Source: Desulfuromonas sp. DDH964 (GTDB lineage Bacteria > Desulfobacterota > Desulfuromonadia > Desulfuromonadales > DDH964). From it: a stretch of 64,000 nt of DNA. Position 1 is the stretch's first letter. Each line of letters begins with the position of its first letter. The notes under the pieces were generated by a model. The model worked only from the letters and a program-made list of their open reading frames with translations. It made no database searches and had not been told where the DNA came from. The position numbers and the translations under genes were made by a program. Of this stretch, positions 17,080 to 23,828 are shown one piece after another. The DNA is taken from contig NZ_CP015080.1 of NCBI RefSeq assembly GCF_001611275.1, positions 310,001 to 374,000 on the forward strand. The letters run 5' to 3'.

Positions 17080-17161
17080 AAACCCCAACCCGGGGGAGAT
17101 ATCCTCCCCTGATAGGGGACGTGTCTCCTCCGGGTCAATTTTCGACCAAGGAGAAGACACG
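17080..17161 (+). promoter_or_regulatory. Structured leader L6
   Basis: CCCGGGGGAGA (17089-17099) pairs with TCTCCTCCGGG (17124-17134, one G-U) around CCCCT-GAT-AGGGG (17106-17118). GTGTCTCC (17121-17128) can instead pair with GGAG (17150-17153) and AGACAC (17155-17160) at the ribosome site, enclosing a GGTC-GACC hairpin. Confidence 0.7.
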
Positions 17162-18091
17162 ATGAAAACAAATGCATTCAGTATCGCCAAAACCTTCGGC
17201 ATTGAAGGAGTTCCCGAGGAACTGACGATCCAGGGTTATCATGAGGGGAGCCCCTTCGTCCCAAGACTGGATCAGCACTACCTGTTCCGCAAGGACCTCC
17301 TTTCCGACATTCTTGCCTGGCACATGCTTGGCGGAACCGAAGGACTCTATCTGACTGGCCCCACTGGGTCCGGGAAATCAACACTGGTTCTTCAGGTCGC
17401 AGCCCGCCTGAACATCCCTGTTCACCGCGTCACCGCCCATAGCCGTCTGGAAACCCCCGAGTTGATCGGTCACTACGCTTTGGTGTCCGGCTCCATGTCG
17501 TTTGTCGACGGGCCTCTCACCACGGCTATGCGGGAAGGACATTGGTTCCTTCTCGACGAGATCGACCTGCTCGATCCGGCGACCGCTGCCGGGCTCAACG
17601 GCATCGTTGAAGGGGCACCCCTGGTGATCCCTGAGAAGGGTGGCGAAATGGTGCGTCCTGCCCCCGGCTTCTGCTTCATCGCGACCGGGAACACGGCTGG
17701 ATCGGGAGATCAGACGGGGCTTTACCAGGGGACGCTACGGCAGAATCTCGCTTTTCTGGATCGTTTCTGGATGGTCGAAGTCGGCTACCCGGAGATGGAA
17801 CAGGAGTTGAGCATTTTGTCCCGAGTCGTCCCGGCGCTTCCCGAAGAACTGAGAAAAGGCATGATCAGTTTTGCTGCCGAGGTGCGAAAGCTCTTCGTTG
17901 GCGGACAGGTCGAAGTCACCCTCTCCACCCGGACACTGGTCCGGTGGGCGAAGATGGCGGAATTCTTTCGGCCGCTCGCGGCGCAGGGGAAAAATCCGCT
18001 GCTCCACGCTCTGGAACGCGCCCTGTCATTCCGGGCCGAACCAGAAAGCCGGAGCGCGTTGGCGGAAATTGCCCAACGCATTTTCGGATAG
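17162..18091 (+). CDS. MoxR/CobS-like AAA+ ATPase
   Basis: 309 aa. Walker A GPTGSGKST near residues 64-72, Walker B WFLLDEIDLLDP near 122-133, sensor region FIATGNTAGSGDQTG near 169-183 and arginine-finger-like LRQNLAFLDRFW. This is the AAA_5 type that in CbbQ/NorQ/CobS systems remodels a partner through a VWA protein. Such a VWA protein is encoded three genes downstream, after DUF3150, so the three probably form one machine. R391/SXT elements carry a similar cobS-like gene at the same position. Confidence 0.85.
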   Translation: MKTNAFSIAKTFGIEGVPEELTIQGYHEGSPFVPRLDQHYLFRKDLLSDILAWHMLGGTEGLYLTGPTGSGKSTLVLQVAARLNIPVHRVTAHSRLETPELIGHYALVSGSMSFVDGPLTTAMREGHWFLLDEIDLLDPATAAGLNGIVEGAPLVIPEKGGEMVRPAPGFCFIATGNTAGSGDQTGLYQGTLRQNLAFLDRFWMVEVGYPEMEQELSILSRVVPALPEELRKGMISFAAEVRKLFVGGQVEVTLSTRTLVRWAKMAEFFRPLAAQGKNPLLHALERALSFRAEPESRSALAEIAQRIFG

Positions 18092-18103
18092 GAGGGCCAA
18101 GCA

Positions 18104-18448
18104 ATGATCCATTTGCGTTATTACCATCCGGCTGGAGGCAGCAAGGACTGGTTTGCTGAAGTCAGGCCCGACGGCCTGGTCATCCGGTTTGGAAAAACCG
18201 ATGCGCGAACCATGCAGGAACGCTTCATCCCTGTGTCCGAGTGCCATCCGGACCCGGCAGGAGAAGCCCGAAGCCGGGCCAACAAGAAAATGAAAAAGGG
18301 CTACATGCTGGTTCGGGAGCAACCGAGCCTGGCCGGCGTCGCCCCACCACCACCCGAGAAGCCGATCCGTCCGGTCGCGAAACCTTTGCCCGGCGTCTCA
18401 TCGGTCTTGCGTGAGTGGGAAAAAGAAAACACTGAGAACTGGTTCTAA
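18104..18448 (+). CDS. WGR-like domain protein
   Basis: 114 aa, 12 nt after the ATPase with GGAGGGC upstream. The region HPAGGSKDWFAEVRPDGLVI, then RFGKTDARTMQERFIPVSEC and EARSRANKKMKKGYMLV, follows the layout of WGR domains (nucleic-acid-binding folds first known in PARPs). The C-terminal third is Pro-rich and probably disordered. No structured leader precedes it, so it is likely translated with the ATPase. Confidence 0.6.
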   Translation: MIHLRYYHPAGGSKDWFAEVRPDGLVIRFGKTDARTMQERFIPVSECHPDPAGEARSRANKKMKKGYMLVREQPSLAGVAPPPPEKPIRPVAKPLPGVSSVLREWEKENTENWF

Positions 18449-18454
18449 GTCGAC

Positions 18455-18522
18455 AACCCCACCCGGGGAGAAAATCTCCCGGCAGGGGGATTCCTCCGGG
18501 CAAATCATGAAGGAGGAAGTCC
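18455..18522 (+). promoter_or_regulatory. Structured leader L7
   Basis: CCCGGGGA (18462-18469) pairs with the 3' part of TCCTCCGGG (18492-18500). TTCCTCC (18491-18497) is fully complementary to GGAGGAA (18512-18518), the ribosome site. Inner CTCCCG-GCA-GGGG hairpin as in the other members. Confidence 0.65.
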
Positions 18523-19440
18523 ATGCTCGACATGCTGAACAAGCTGATCTGCGTCAGCCTGAATATTCATATCTGGAGCGGCCGGAAGAAACTTCAACCC
18601 GCCGATCTCAACCTCACCGCCGGGGACATTCCCCCGGAAGAACTTGCATCCCTCGGGGTCAAGAAGATCTGCGACCCTGACGAGCTCAAAACATTCCAGA
18701 ATCTGAGAAGACGTGCCGAACGCGTTTGCGAAGCGGCCGGAGTCCGGTTCCTTGGTGGATACGCCATCCCCCAGGACAAGGCCGAGGCTGTGGTCGACGA
18801 ACTCAGAAAGGTGGCCGTTGATTTCGCGGAGGAGAAGCAACACTTTCTCGCCCGCTACAGCGAGTCCACTGAAGTCTGGCTGAAAACTCTGCCTGGCCAA
18901 TGGCGTCACATGGTCGCGGAGGCAATCGAACCGATCGAATCCATCGCCAGCCGTCTTTCATTTTCGCACCAGACCTTCCAGGTCCAAGGCGTTGAAGGGC
19001 TGGACGACGGATTGACTGCATCCGTGAATTCTCTCGGAGATCGTCTCATCAAGGAAATCTCGCGATCCGCGATCCAGACCTGGGAAGCGTCTTTCCGGGG
19101 ACGGGCCAAGGTCAGCCAGAAGGCTCTACGGCCGATCCGGGCACTTTTGGAGAAAGCCAAAGGGCTGTCGTTTCTGGAAGGAAGCCTCGTTCCAGTTATC
19201 GCCGGCATCGAGGAAGAATTGAACGGCCTGCCGAAATCCGGCTACTTGGAGGGAAGGGATTTTCGCCAACTGGTGGGAGTCCTGCACACCCTGGTCGATC
19301 TGGAGGGCGCGAAGAACCCTGTCGTCCTTGAACAGGAGGATGGAGACGAAGACATCGAAAAGAACATGGAACCTTTCATTGAACTTGGGGAGATGACGCC
19401 AGCGCCTCTGGCCGCAGCCATGCCGGCGACCTGGTTCTGA
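18523..19440 (+). CDS. DUF3150 family protein
   Basis: 305 aa starting MLDMLNKLICVSLNIHIWSG, the typical DUF3150 opening, followed by FLGGYAIPQDKAEAVVDELR and a long helical middle. No catalytic motif seen. DUF3150 genes recur between MoxR-type ATPases and VWA proteins on plasmids and conjugative elements, as here. It might be the target or adaptor of that chaperone pair; this is inference from gene order. Confidence 0.75.
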   Translation: MLDMLNKLICVSLNIHIWSGRKKLQPADLNLTAGDIPPEELASLGVKKICDPDELKTFQNLRRRAERVCEAAGVRFLGGYAIPQDKAEAVVDELRKVAVDFAEEKQHFLARYSESTEVWLKTLPGQWRHMVAEAIEPIESIASRLSFSHQTFQVQGVEGLDDGLTASVNSLGDRLIKEISRSAIQTWEASFRGRAKVSQKALRPIRALLEKAKGLSFLEGSLVPVIAGIEEELNGLPKSGYLEGRDFRQLVGVLHTLVDLEGAKNPVVLEQEDGDEDIEKNMEPFIELGEMTPAPLAAAMPATWF

Positions 19441-19514
19441 TTTCCCTTCCCGCCGTCTCGGGGTCCGTTTTTATCGAAACGCCCCGGACGGGGGGCGTTC
19501 TGTTGGAGGACACC
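19441..19514 (+). promoter_or_regulatory. Structured leader L8 (less typical)
   Basis: AACGCCCC (19478-19485) pairs with GGGGCGTT (19492-19499), and the family's CCCC-GGAC-GGGG core is present at 19482-19493. A pyrimidine strand matching the GGAGGA ribosome site is weak (only GTCC/GGAC), so this member may work differently. Confidence 0.45.
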
Positions 19515-21254
19515 ATGAACAGCATTTTCATACGCTCCCTGCCCGTTGTCGCCATGGCGATGGGGGACAAGATGGGCGTTAAAGTCCGCATTCAGGGAAC
19601 CCAGGCCATGACAGATGGGAGCACCATCTATCTGCCGGTGCTTCCTGAAGGAGACGAATCGGCCTGGATCTTGGCGCGTGGGTATCTTGACCATGAAGCC
19701 GGTCATGTCCGCCACACGGATTTTTCCGTGCGTGAGGACACCCCGATGCACAAGGCTCTTGCCAACATCCTTGAAGACATTCGAATCGAACAGGCGATGG
19801 GGTGGACCTATCCCGGCTGCGCCGCCAACCTGCGGAAGCTCGCAGAACATCTGGCGCACGAAGGGGCGTTCACGCCTTCTGCCAACAAACCGGAACAGCT
19901 TTTCTTGGGCTGGATCTTGGCCGAATGCCGCAGCCGGGTACTGAAGCAGTCGGCTTTGGCTCCTATCGCTCAAAAAGCCCGGGGCACTTTGCCAAAACTC
20001 CTTGGGGCTGTTCTTGTGGACCAGGTTGAGACTTTGCTGAAGAGGGTCGATGGGCTTTCAACGACCCGCCAGGCACATGATCTCGCCAAAGAGATCCTTG
20101 CCCTGCTTCAGCAGGCTCAGCGTCAGTCCCAACAAAAACCGACCGAGCAGAAGGAAAAGAGCCAATCCTCGTCCTGTTCCGATCAGGAGCAGAAGGGAGA
20201 TCCCCAGAACGATCAGGAGCCCCCAGGGGAACCTTCATCCGCCAAGTCCACGCCGGACGACCAGAACTGTGCAGATCCACCGGAAAGCGGCTCGAATGAT
20301 TCACGGTCCCGGTTAGACACGGACGGCATCTCAGAAACCTCCGGCAGCGCTGGGTCGTCATCGGATGCCGGCAAAGCCATAATGAAGCGAATTCTGAGCA
20401 AAGATCCCGGCGCGTTCGGAGATCTCGGCCAGATGACCGCTGACGCCTTGCAGGCGGCGTCCGATCAGGCGGTCAAAGAAAACGGCATGGAATCCATGAC
20501 TGGTATCTACCCAGGAGAACAGCTCGCTAAAGAAGTGGCCTGTGGAAGTCCTCCGGATCTTCACCAGGTTCGACATGAAACCGTGGCGCTTCGTTCCAAA
20601 CTCGCAAGACTGGTTCAAGCGTCCAAGCTGAAGAGATCCTGTGCAGGCAGACTCGGGCGTCTGGTTGACCACCGAACGCTGCACCGTTTGCCCGCTGGCG
20701 ATCCCCGCGTTTTCAGACGCAAAGAGGAGAAACGGGCTATCAATACCGCCGTGATCGTTCTTCTTGATCGTTCGGGGTCCATGTCGGGACCACGCATGGA
20801 GCTGGCGAGGCGAACTGTTCTGGCTCTTGCCGACGTTCTCGGCACCATTCCAGGAATCAGCGTCGCGACTGGAGCGTTCCCGGGAAAAGCTGGCGCGGTT
20901 GTGTCCATGACCCCTTTTGGGCGGACAGCGTCTCAGACGAAGGAGAACTACGCGATGACGGCCAACGGTGGCACTCCACTGGCTCAGGCCCTTGGATGGG
21001 CAAGAGTCCAGATGGCCGTCAGACAAGAGAGGAGAAAAATACTACTGGTCGCAACCGACGGTCAGCCGTCCAACCCCGGATTGGTAAGAGCCCTTCTCGA
21101 AAAACTGGAAAGCGAAGGGGTCGAACTCATGGGGCTGGGCATTCTGGATCAAGGGACGACGAGGCATCTTTTTGCCAGACATCGAACGGTCCAGAGTCTC
21201 AGTGAATTACCAGAAGCGGTTTTCGGGCTTTTTCAGGAAGCCTTGACCGAATAA
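19515..21254 (+). CDS. CobT-like protein with metallopeptidase-like motif and VWA domain
   Basis: 579 aa from ATG 19515 (GGAGGA upstream; an upstream TTG is less likely). The N-terminus has LDHEAGHVRHTDFSV (near residues 60-74), a zincin-like HExxH variant, with EDIRIEQAM after it, typical of cobaltochelatase CobT-like proteins. A Gln/Ser/Glu-rich disordered linker spans about 190-300. The C-terminus is a VWA domain with a MIDAS motif (LLDRSGSMSG, near 418-427) and ATDGQPSN. Expected partner of the MoxR/CobS-like ATPase. Not cobalamin synthesis in this context. Confidence 0.82.
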   Translation: MNSIFIRSLPVVAMAMGDKMGVKVRIQGTQAMTDGSTIYLPVLPEGDESAWILARGYLDHEAGHVRHTDFSVREDTPMHKALANILEDIRIEQAMGWTYPGCAANLRKLAEHLAHEGAFTPSANKPEQLFLGWILAECRSRVLKQSALAPIAQKARGTLPKLLGAVLVDQVETLLKRVDGLSTTRQAHDLAKEILALLQQAQRQSQQKPTEQKEKSQSSSCSDQEQKGDPQNDQEPPGEPSSAKSTPDDQNCADPPESGSNDSRSRLDTDGISETSGSAGSSSDAGKAIMKRILSKDPGAFGDLGQMTADALQAASDQAVKENGMESMTGIYPGEQLAKEVACGSPPDLHQVRHETVALRSKLARLVQASKLKRSCAGRLGRLVDHRTLHRLPAGDPRVFRRKEEKRAINTAVIVLLDRSGSMSGPRMELARRTVLALADVLGTIPGISVATGAFPGKAGAVVSMTPFGRTASQTKENYAMTANGGTPLAQALGWARVQMAVRQERRKILLVATDGQPSNPGLVRALLEKLESEGVELMGLGILDQGTTRHLFARHRTVQSLSELPEAVFGLFQEALTE

Positions 21255-21279
21255 ACACACACGCCAATAGCAACAACCA

Positions 21280-21344
21280 ACCCGGACGGGGGATTTGATC
21301 CCCTTCCGGGGCACTTCTCCCGGTCCCCATGACAGGAGAAGAGC
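21280..21344 (+). promoter_or_regulatory. Structured leader L9
   Basis: GGGGGA (21288-21293) can pair with TCTCCC (21316-21321). The overlapping CTTCTCC (21314-21320) is fully complementary to GGAGAAG (21335-21341), the ribosome site. Inner CCCC-TTCC-GGGG at 21300-21311. Confidence 0.65.
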
Positions 21345-22100
21345 ATGAGTCAAAAAATATTGGAGGTCCATATCGGTTCCGAGTTTGATCACGGGCCTGA
21401 AATAGCGGTGGTGGAAATCACCCCAGCTCTCGATGCCCGCATTCGTCAACTGGCGACAGCCGCCAAGGCGCTCGGAGTTTACAAAATTACCGAGTTCGAT
21501 TGTTCCCCGGACTTTTTCCTGCGGGACTATGACGCGGAGGAAGACGACGGGCCGATTGCCTTTAGAGAACCGGAAGATGAAGAGGAGGGTTATGCCTGCC
21601 GTGTCGAATGCGTGACGTTGAATGTCACTTCCAATGATTATTTTTGGAGTGGTTACGTCAAGCACACCAGCATCCGGTGGGAGACCGACTCCATCCCTCT
21701 TGAAACCGTTGAAACAGAACCCGCGAATCGGCAACGCCTGCCGCAGTCTCCACTGTCGGTCTTGCGAACCATTGAAGCCTCTCTGGTCATTGGCTCCATG
21801 AAGGAGCCGGAGATCCAGATGGTGGCATTAGGCGAGGTGCAGAGGGTTTTGAATCGACCGACTCCCTATCTTGGGATCGTGCTCCAGGGAGGAATTGTCC
21901 AGGCGATTGTCTCCGATCAGCCCGAGTTGATGGCGGATTGGAAGGTCATGGTCATTGATTATGACACCGAATCCACACCGGACGAGGAGCTGGTCAAGGT
22001 TCCTCAAAGCGATGGAAGCGTATCGAAAGCCTGGACTTATCTCGACAGCGTTACCCAGACAGCCATTGATCTGAAGGCTGTTTACGAGGCGTTGTCCTGA
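21345..22100 (+). CDS. Hypothetical acidic protein
   Basis: 251 aa with ribosome site GGAGAAG. Two visible parts: an N-terminal half with an acidic patch (DYDAEEDDGPIAF, EPEDEEEG), and a C-terminal half (LRTIEASLVIGSMKEPEIQM, then GIVLQGGIVQAIVSDQPEL and MVIDYDTES) that looks like an alpha/beta fold recurring in mobile-element hypotheticals. No membrane segment, no known catalytic motif. Not recognised further. Confidence 0.7.
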   Translation: MSQKILEVHIGSEFDHGPEIAVVEITPALDARIRQLATAAKALGVYKITEFDCSPDFFLRDYDAEEDDGPIAFREPEDEEEGYACRVECVTLNVTSNDYFWSGYVKHTSIRWETDSIPLETVETEPANRQRLPQSPLSVLRTIEASLVIGSMKEPEIQMVALGEVQRVLNRPTPYLGIVLQGGIVQAIVSDQPELMADWKVMVIDYDTESTPDEELVKVPQSDGSVSKAWTYLDSVTQTAIDLKAVYEALS

Positions 22101-22109
22101 TCGTCGATC

Positions 22110-22159
22110 TCATTGGCGCGGGGAGTTCGGCACTGCTGGACTCCCCGAGGAGGATAATA
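22110..22159 (+). promoter_or_regulatory. Structured leader L10
   Basis: GGGGAGT (22120-22126) pairs with ACTCCCC (22140-22146). CTCC (22141-22144) can instead form a tetraloop hairpin with GGAG (22149-22152), the ribosome site. A compact member of the family. Confidence 0.6.
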
Positions 22160-22537
22160 ATGACACCCAAAAGACATCGGCCAAAAGCCGTTAAAGGAGA
22201 AACCCTGGAGATGCAATCTCCATGCGGGAAAATTTACGTCACGATGAATGACAACCCGGAGACCGGCGACCTCATGGAAGTGTTCGTTAGGTTCGGAAAG
22301 TCTGGTACCTGCGGCAGCCTTGTCGCCAACGCCCTGACGATCATCACGTCTTACGGGCTGCGCTCCGGAATGGATGTGGGTGACGCGATCAAAGGGTTGA
22401 TCGGTCACGGTTGTCACCGGGCACCGGTGGTTGATGGTGACGAAAAAATCATGTCCTGCGTCGATGCCATCGGAAAAGCCATCCGGTTGCATTCGGGAAT
22501 GCGGGAGAACCCTGACGAGATGAACTTGAACCGATAA
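22160..22537 (+). CDS. TSCPD-domain protein
   Basis: 125 aa. The pattern CGKIYVTMNDNPETGDLMEV, FGKSGTCGSLVANAL, GLRSGMDVGDAIKGL and MSCVDAIGKAI is that of the TSCPD domain, found at the C-terminus of B12-dependent ribonucleotide reductases and as stand-alone proteins. Three cysteines (in CGKIY, GTCGS, MSCVDA) plus GHGCHR could bind metal. The role of stand-alone copies on mobile elements is unknown to me; nucleotide supply during transfer would be speculation. Confidence 0.75.
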   Translation: MTPKRHRPKAVKGETLEMQSPCGKIYVTMNDNPETGDLMEVFVRFGKSGTCGSLVANALTIITSYGLRSGMDVGDAIKGLIGHGCHRAPVVDGDEKIMSCVDAIGKAIRLHSGMRENPDEMNLNR

Positions 22538-22544
22538 CAACCAT

Positions 22545-22614
22545 CACCCAGTTACGGGGGCGGACAAAGCCCCCGGATGGGGTCCATGTCCGCTCCCGAC
22601 AAGGAGATCAGGAT
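22545..22614 (+). promoter_or_regulatory. Structured leader L11 before radC
   Basis: GGGGGCGGAC (22556-22565) pairs with GTCCGCTCCC (22588-22597, one G-U) around CCCC-GGAT-GGGG (22571-22582). CTCC (22593-22596) can pair with GGAG (22603-22606) at the ribosome site. Confidence 0.65.
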
Positions 22615-23109
22615 ATGGAAAACATGACATTATTTGGCCTGGAACCCGAGCCGCAGACCAAGAAAATCTGCATCCGGTCAATCCGGGCGATTTTCAGCAA
22701 CGAAGTCATTCGGGAGAACGCGCCTGTTTGGGTGAAATCAACCTGCACCAGCGCGGAGAACGTATTCGAATTGTTCCGCGACCTGGCAAAGGAGGCCAAG
22801 GAGAATTTTGTGGCCCTTCACCTGGACGCCAAAAACAGGATTATCTGTTTTGACAGGGTCTCAATCGGATCGCTCAGTGCGAGTATCGTTCACCCGAGGG
22901 AGGTCTACAAGGCGGCCCTGCTGTCATCGGCGGCAGCGGTTCTGTTCATTCACAACCACCCTTCGGGCGATACGACACCGAGCCGGGAAGATATCGAAAT
23001 GACCAAACGGCTCAAGGACGCCGGGGAACTTCTCGGAATCCGAGTGCTGGATCACTTAATTGTTGGCGAGGAGGGCTACTACTCCTTCGCGAACAACGGA
23101 GTTTTATAG
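22615..23109 (+). CDS. RadC-family JAB-domain protein
   Basis: 164 aa. MPN/JAB metal site: LFIHNHPSGDTTPSREDIEM near residues 118-137, with Glu upstream, and DHLIVGEEGYYSF near the end. The N-terminal HhH part of chromosomal RadC is missing, as usual in mobile-element copies (antirestriction/YeeS type). Biochemical role unsettled in the family. It belongs to the ssb-bet-exo operon and carries its own leader L11. Confidence 0.88.
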   Translation: MENMTLFGLEPEPQTKKICIRSIRAIFSNEVIRENAPVWVKSTCTSAENVFELFRDLAKEAKENFVALHLDAKNRIICFDRVSIGSLSASIVHPREVYKAALLSSAAAVLFIHNHPSGDTTPSREDIEMTKRLKDAGELLGIRVLDHLIVGEEGYYSFANNGVL

Positions 23110-23124
23110 GAAAAGGAGGACGTT

Positions 23125-23472
23125 TTGAGGAAACTTGTTGCTTTATTGCTTTCTGTCCTTGTCCTGGCCGGCTGCTCTGCAGCCGGCCTCAAGAAGGCTG
23201 AAGAAAACACCCGGCTTGCGGGAGCAACCAATCCATTTGGAGCGGTCATCCACCTCCCGATATGGGCTGCGGCGACGGTGGCCAACGCCAGCTCCGGTTC
23301 TTCTGGAGACGGTAAGGCAGCCATTGCGAAGCCGATTGTTCCGGATGGCCAGACTGTGGAAAAACGCCGCCAACGCTGGCGTTCTGGCCTGCCTGGCGAT
23401 ATTTCGCGGGAGGCTTATGAAGCCCTCAGCGATGAAGAATATGAGGCGCTGATGAAAAAGGCGAACTATTAG
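23125..23472 (+). CDS. Small lipoprotein
   Basis: 115 aa starting with TTG 23125 behind AAAAGGAGGACG. Signal peptide MRKLVALLLSVLVLAGC ends in a lipobox (LAGC), so lipidation at Cys17 is expected. The rest includes FGAVIHLPIWAAATVA (possible second hydrophobic patch) and an acidic C-terminus (LSDEEYEALMKKANY). Unknown function; an envelope protein at the end of a DNA-processing operon is unusual and could be an exclusion or stability factor. Confidence 0.7.
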   Translation: MRKLVALLLSVLVLAGCSAAGLKKAEENTRLAGATNPFGAVIHLPIWAAATVANASSGSSGDGKAAIAKPIVPDGQTVEKRRQRWRSGLPGDISREAYEALSDEEYEALMKKANY

Positions 23473-23504
23473 CCCCGAGCGCCTATGACCTGATCACATA
23501 GATC

Positions 23505-23610
23505 TATCCCTTCCGGTACCCCGGTAGGGCTTCTTGGAGCTCCTGTCCATTTTCGACGGGGGTTGCAGGAAGCCCTATCGGGCCAACTTCAACCGGAAAG
23601 GAGACAGGCG
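23505..23610 (+). promoter_or_regulatory. Structured leader L12
   Basis: TAGGGCTTC (23525-23533) pairs with GAAGCCCTA (23569-23577). CCTGTC (23542-23547) can pair with GACAGG (23603-23608) next to the ribosome site, and TTCCGGT (23511-23517) with ACCGGAA (23592-23598). Largest and most divergent member of the family. Confidence 0.5.
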
Positions 23611-23727
23611 ATGTCGGTCAAGGTCAGAATCAACAATCGTGAATACACACTCTCTTGGGATGAGTTCGAGAAGCTGATCCTGAGAAAGGCCCCTAACGCT
23701 CGGGTGGTAATTTTGAGTATGGGGTAG
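23611..23727 (+). CDS. 38-aa small protein at operon end
   Basis: ATG 23611 to TAG 23727, behind GGAAAGGAGACAGG. Sequence begins MSVKVRINNREYTLSWDEF and ends ARVVILSMG. Small, basic/acidic mixed, no membrane segment. Its own structured leader and excellent ribosome site argue that it is real despite its size. Followed directly by a strong terminator. Confidence 0.65.
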   Translation: MSVKVRINNREYTLSWDEFEKLILRKAPNARVVILSMG

Positions 23728-23770
23728 AAAAAAGGGAGAGGTGGTCCTGTTGACCATCTCTCCCTTTTTT
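23728..23770 (+). terminator. Strong bidirectional Rho-independent terminator
   Basis: AAAAAAGGGAGAGGTGGTC (23728-23746), loop CTGTT, then GACCATCTCTCCCTTTTTT (23752-23770), a 19-bp perfect stem with A- and T-runs on its two sides. It ends the ssb-radC operon and, on the other strand, the convergent Avs-like gene that stops at 23829. Confidence 0.9.
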
Positions 23771-23828
23771 ATTATGAATTATTGGACGGCTACGGCGCTA
23801 CCCACTACCCATTCGTAATAGCGAGCCC

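Noticed and set aside
19963..21026. Minus-strand frames over the VWA gene
   Set aside because: Antisense shadows of a gene with clear HExxH and MIDAS motifs.
13985..22614. Recurrent GGGGAGA/TCTCCCC blocks as a CRISPR-like array or dispersed DNA repeats
   Set aside because: Spacing is irregular (one per gene), sequences vary while complementarity stays, and each ends at a ribosome site; an RNA leader family explains them better.
13985..22614. The same leader hairpins as Rho-independent terminators
   Set aside because: They lack T-runs and are followed at once by ribosome sites and start codons.
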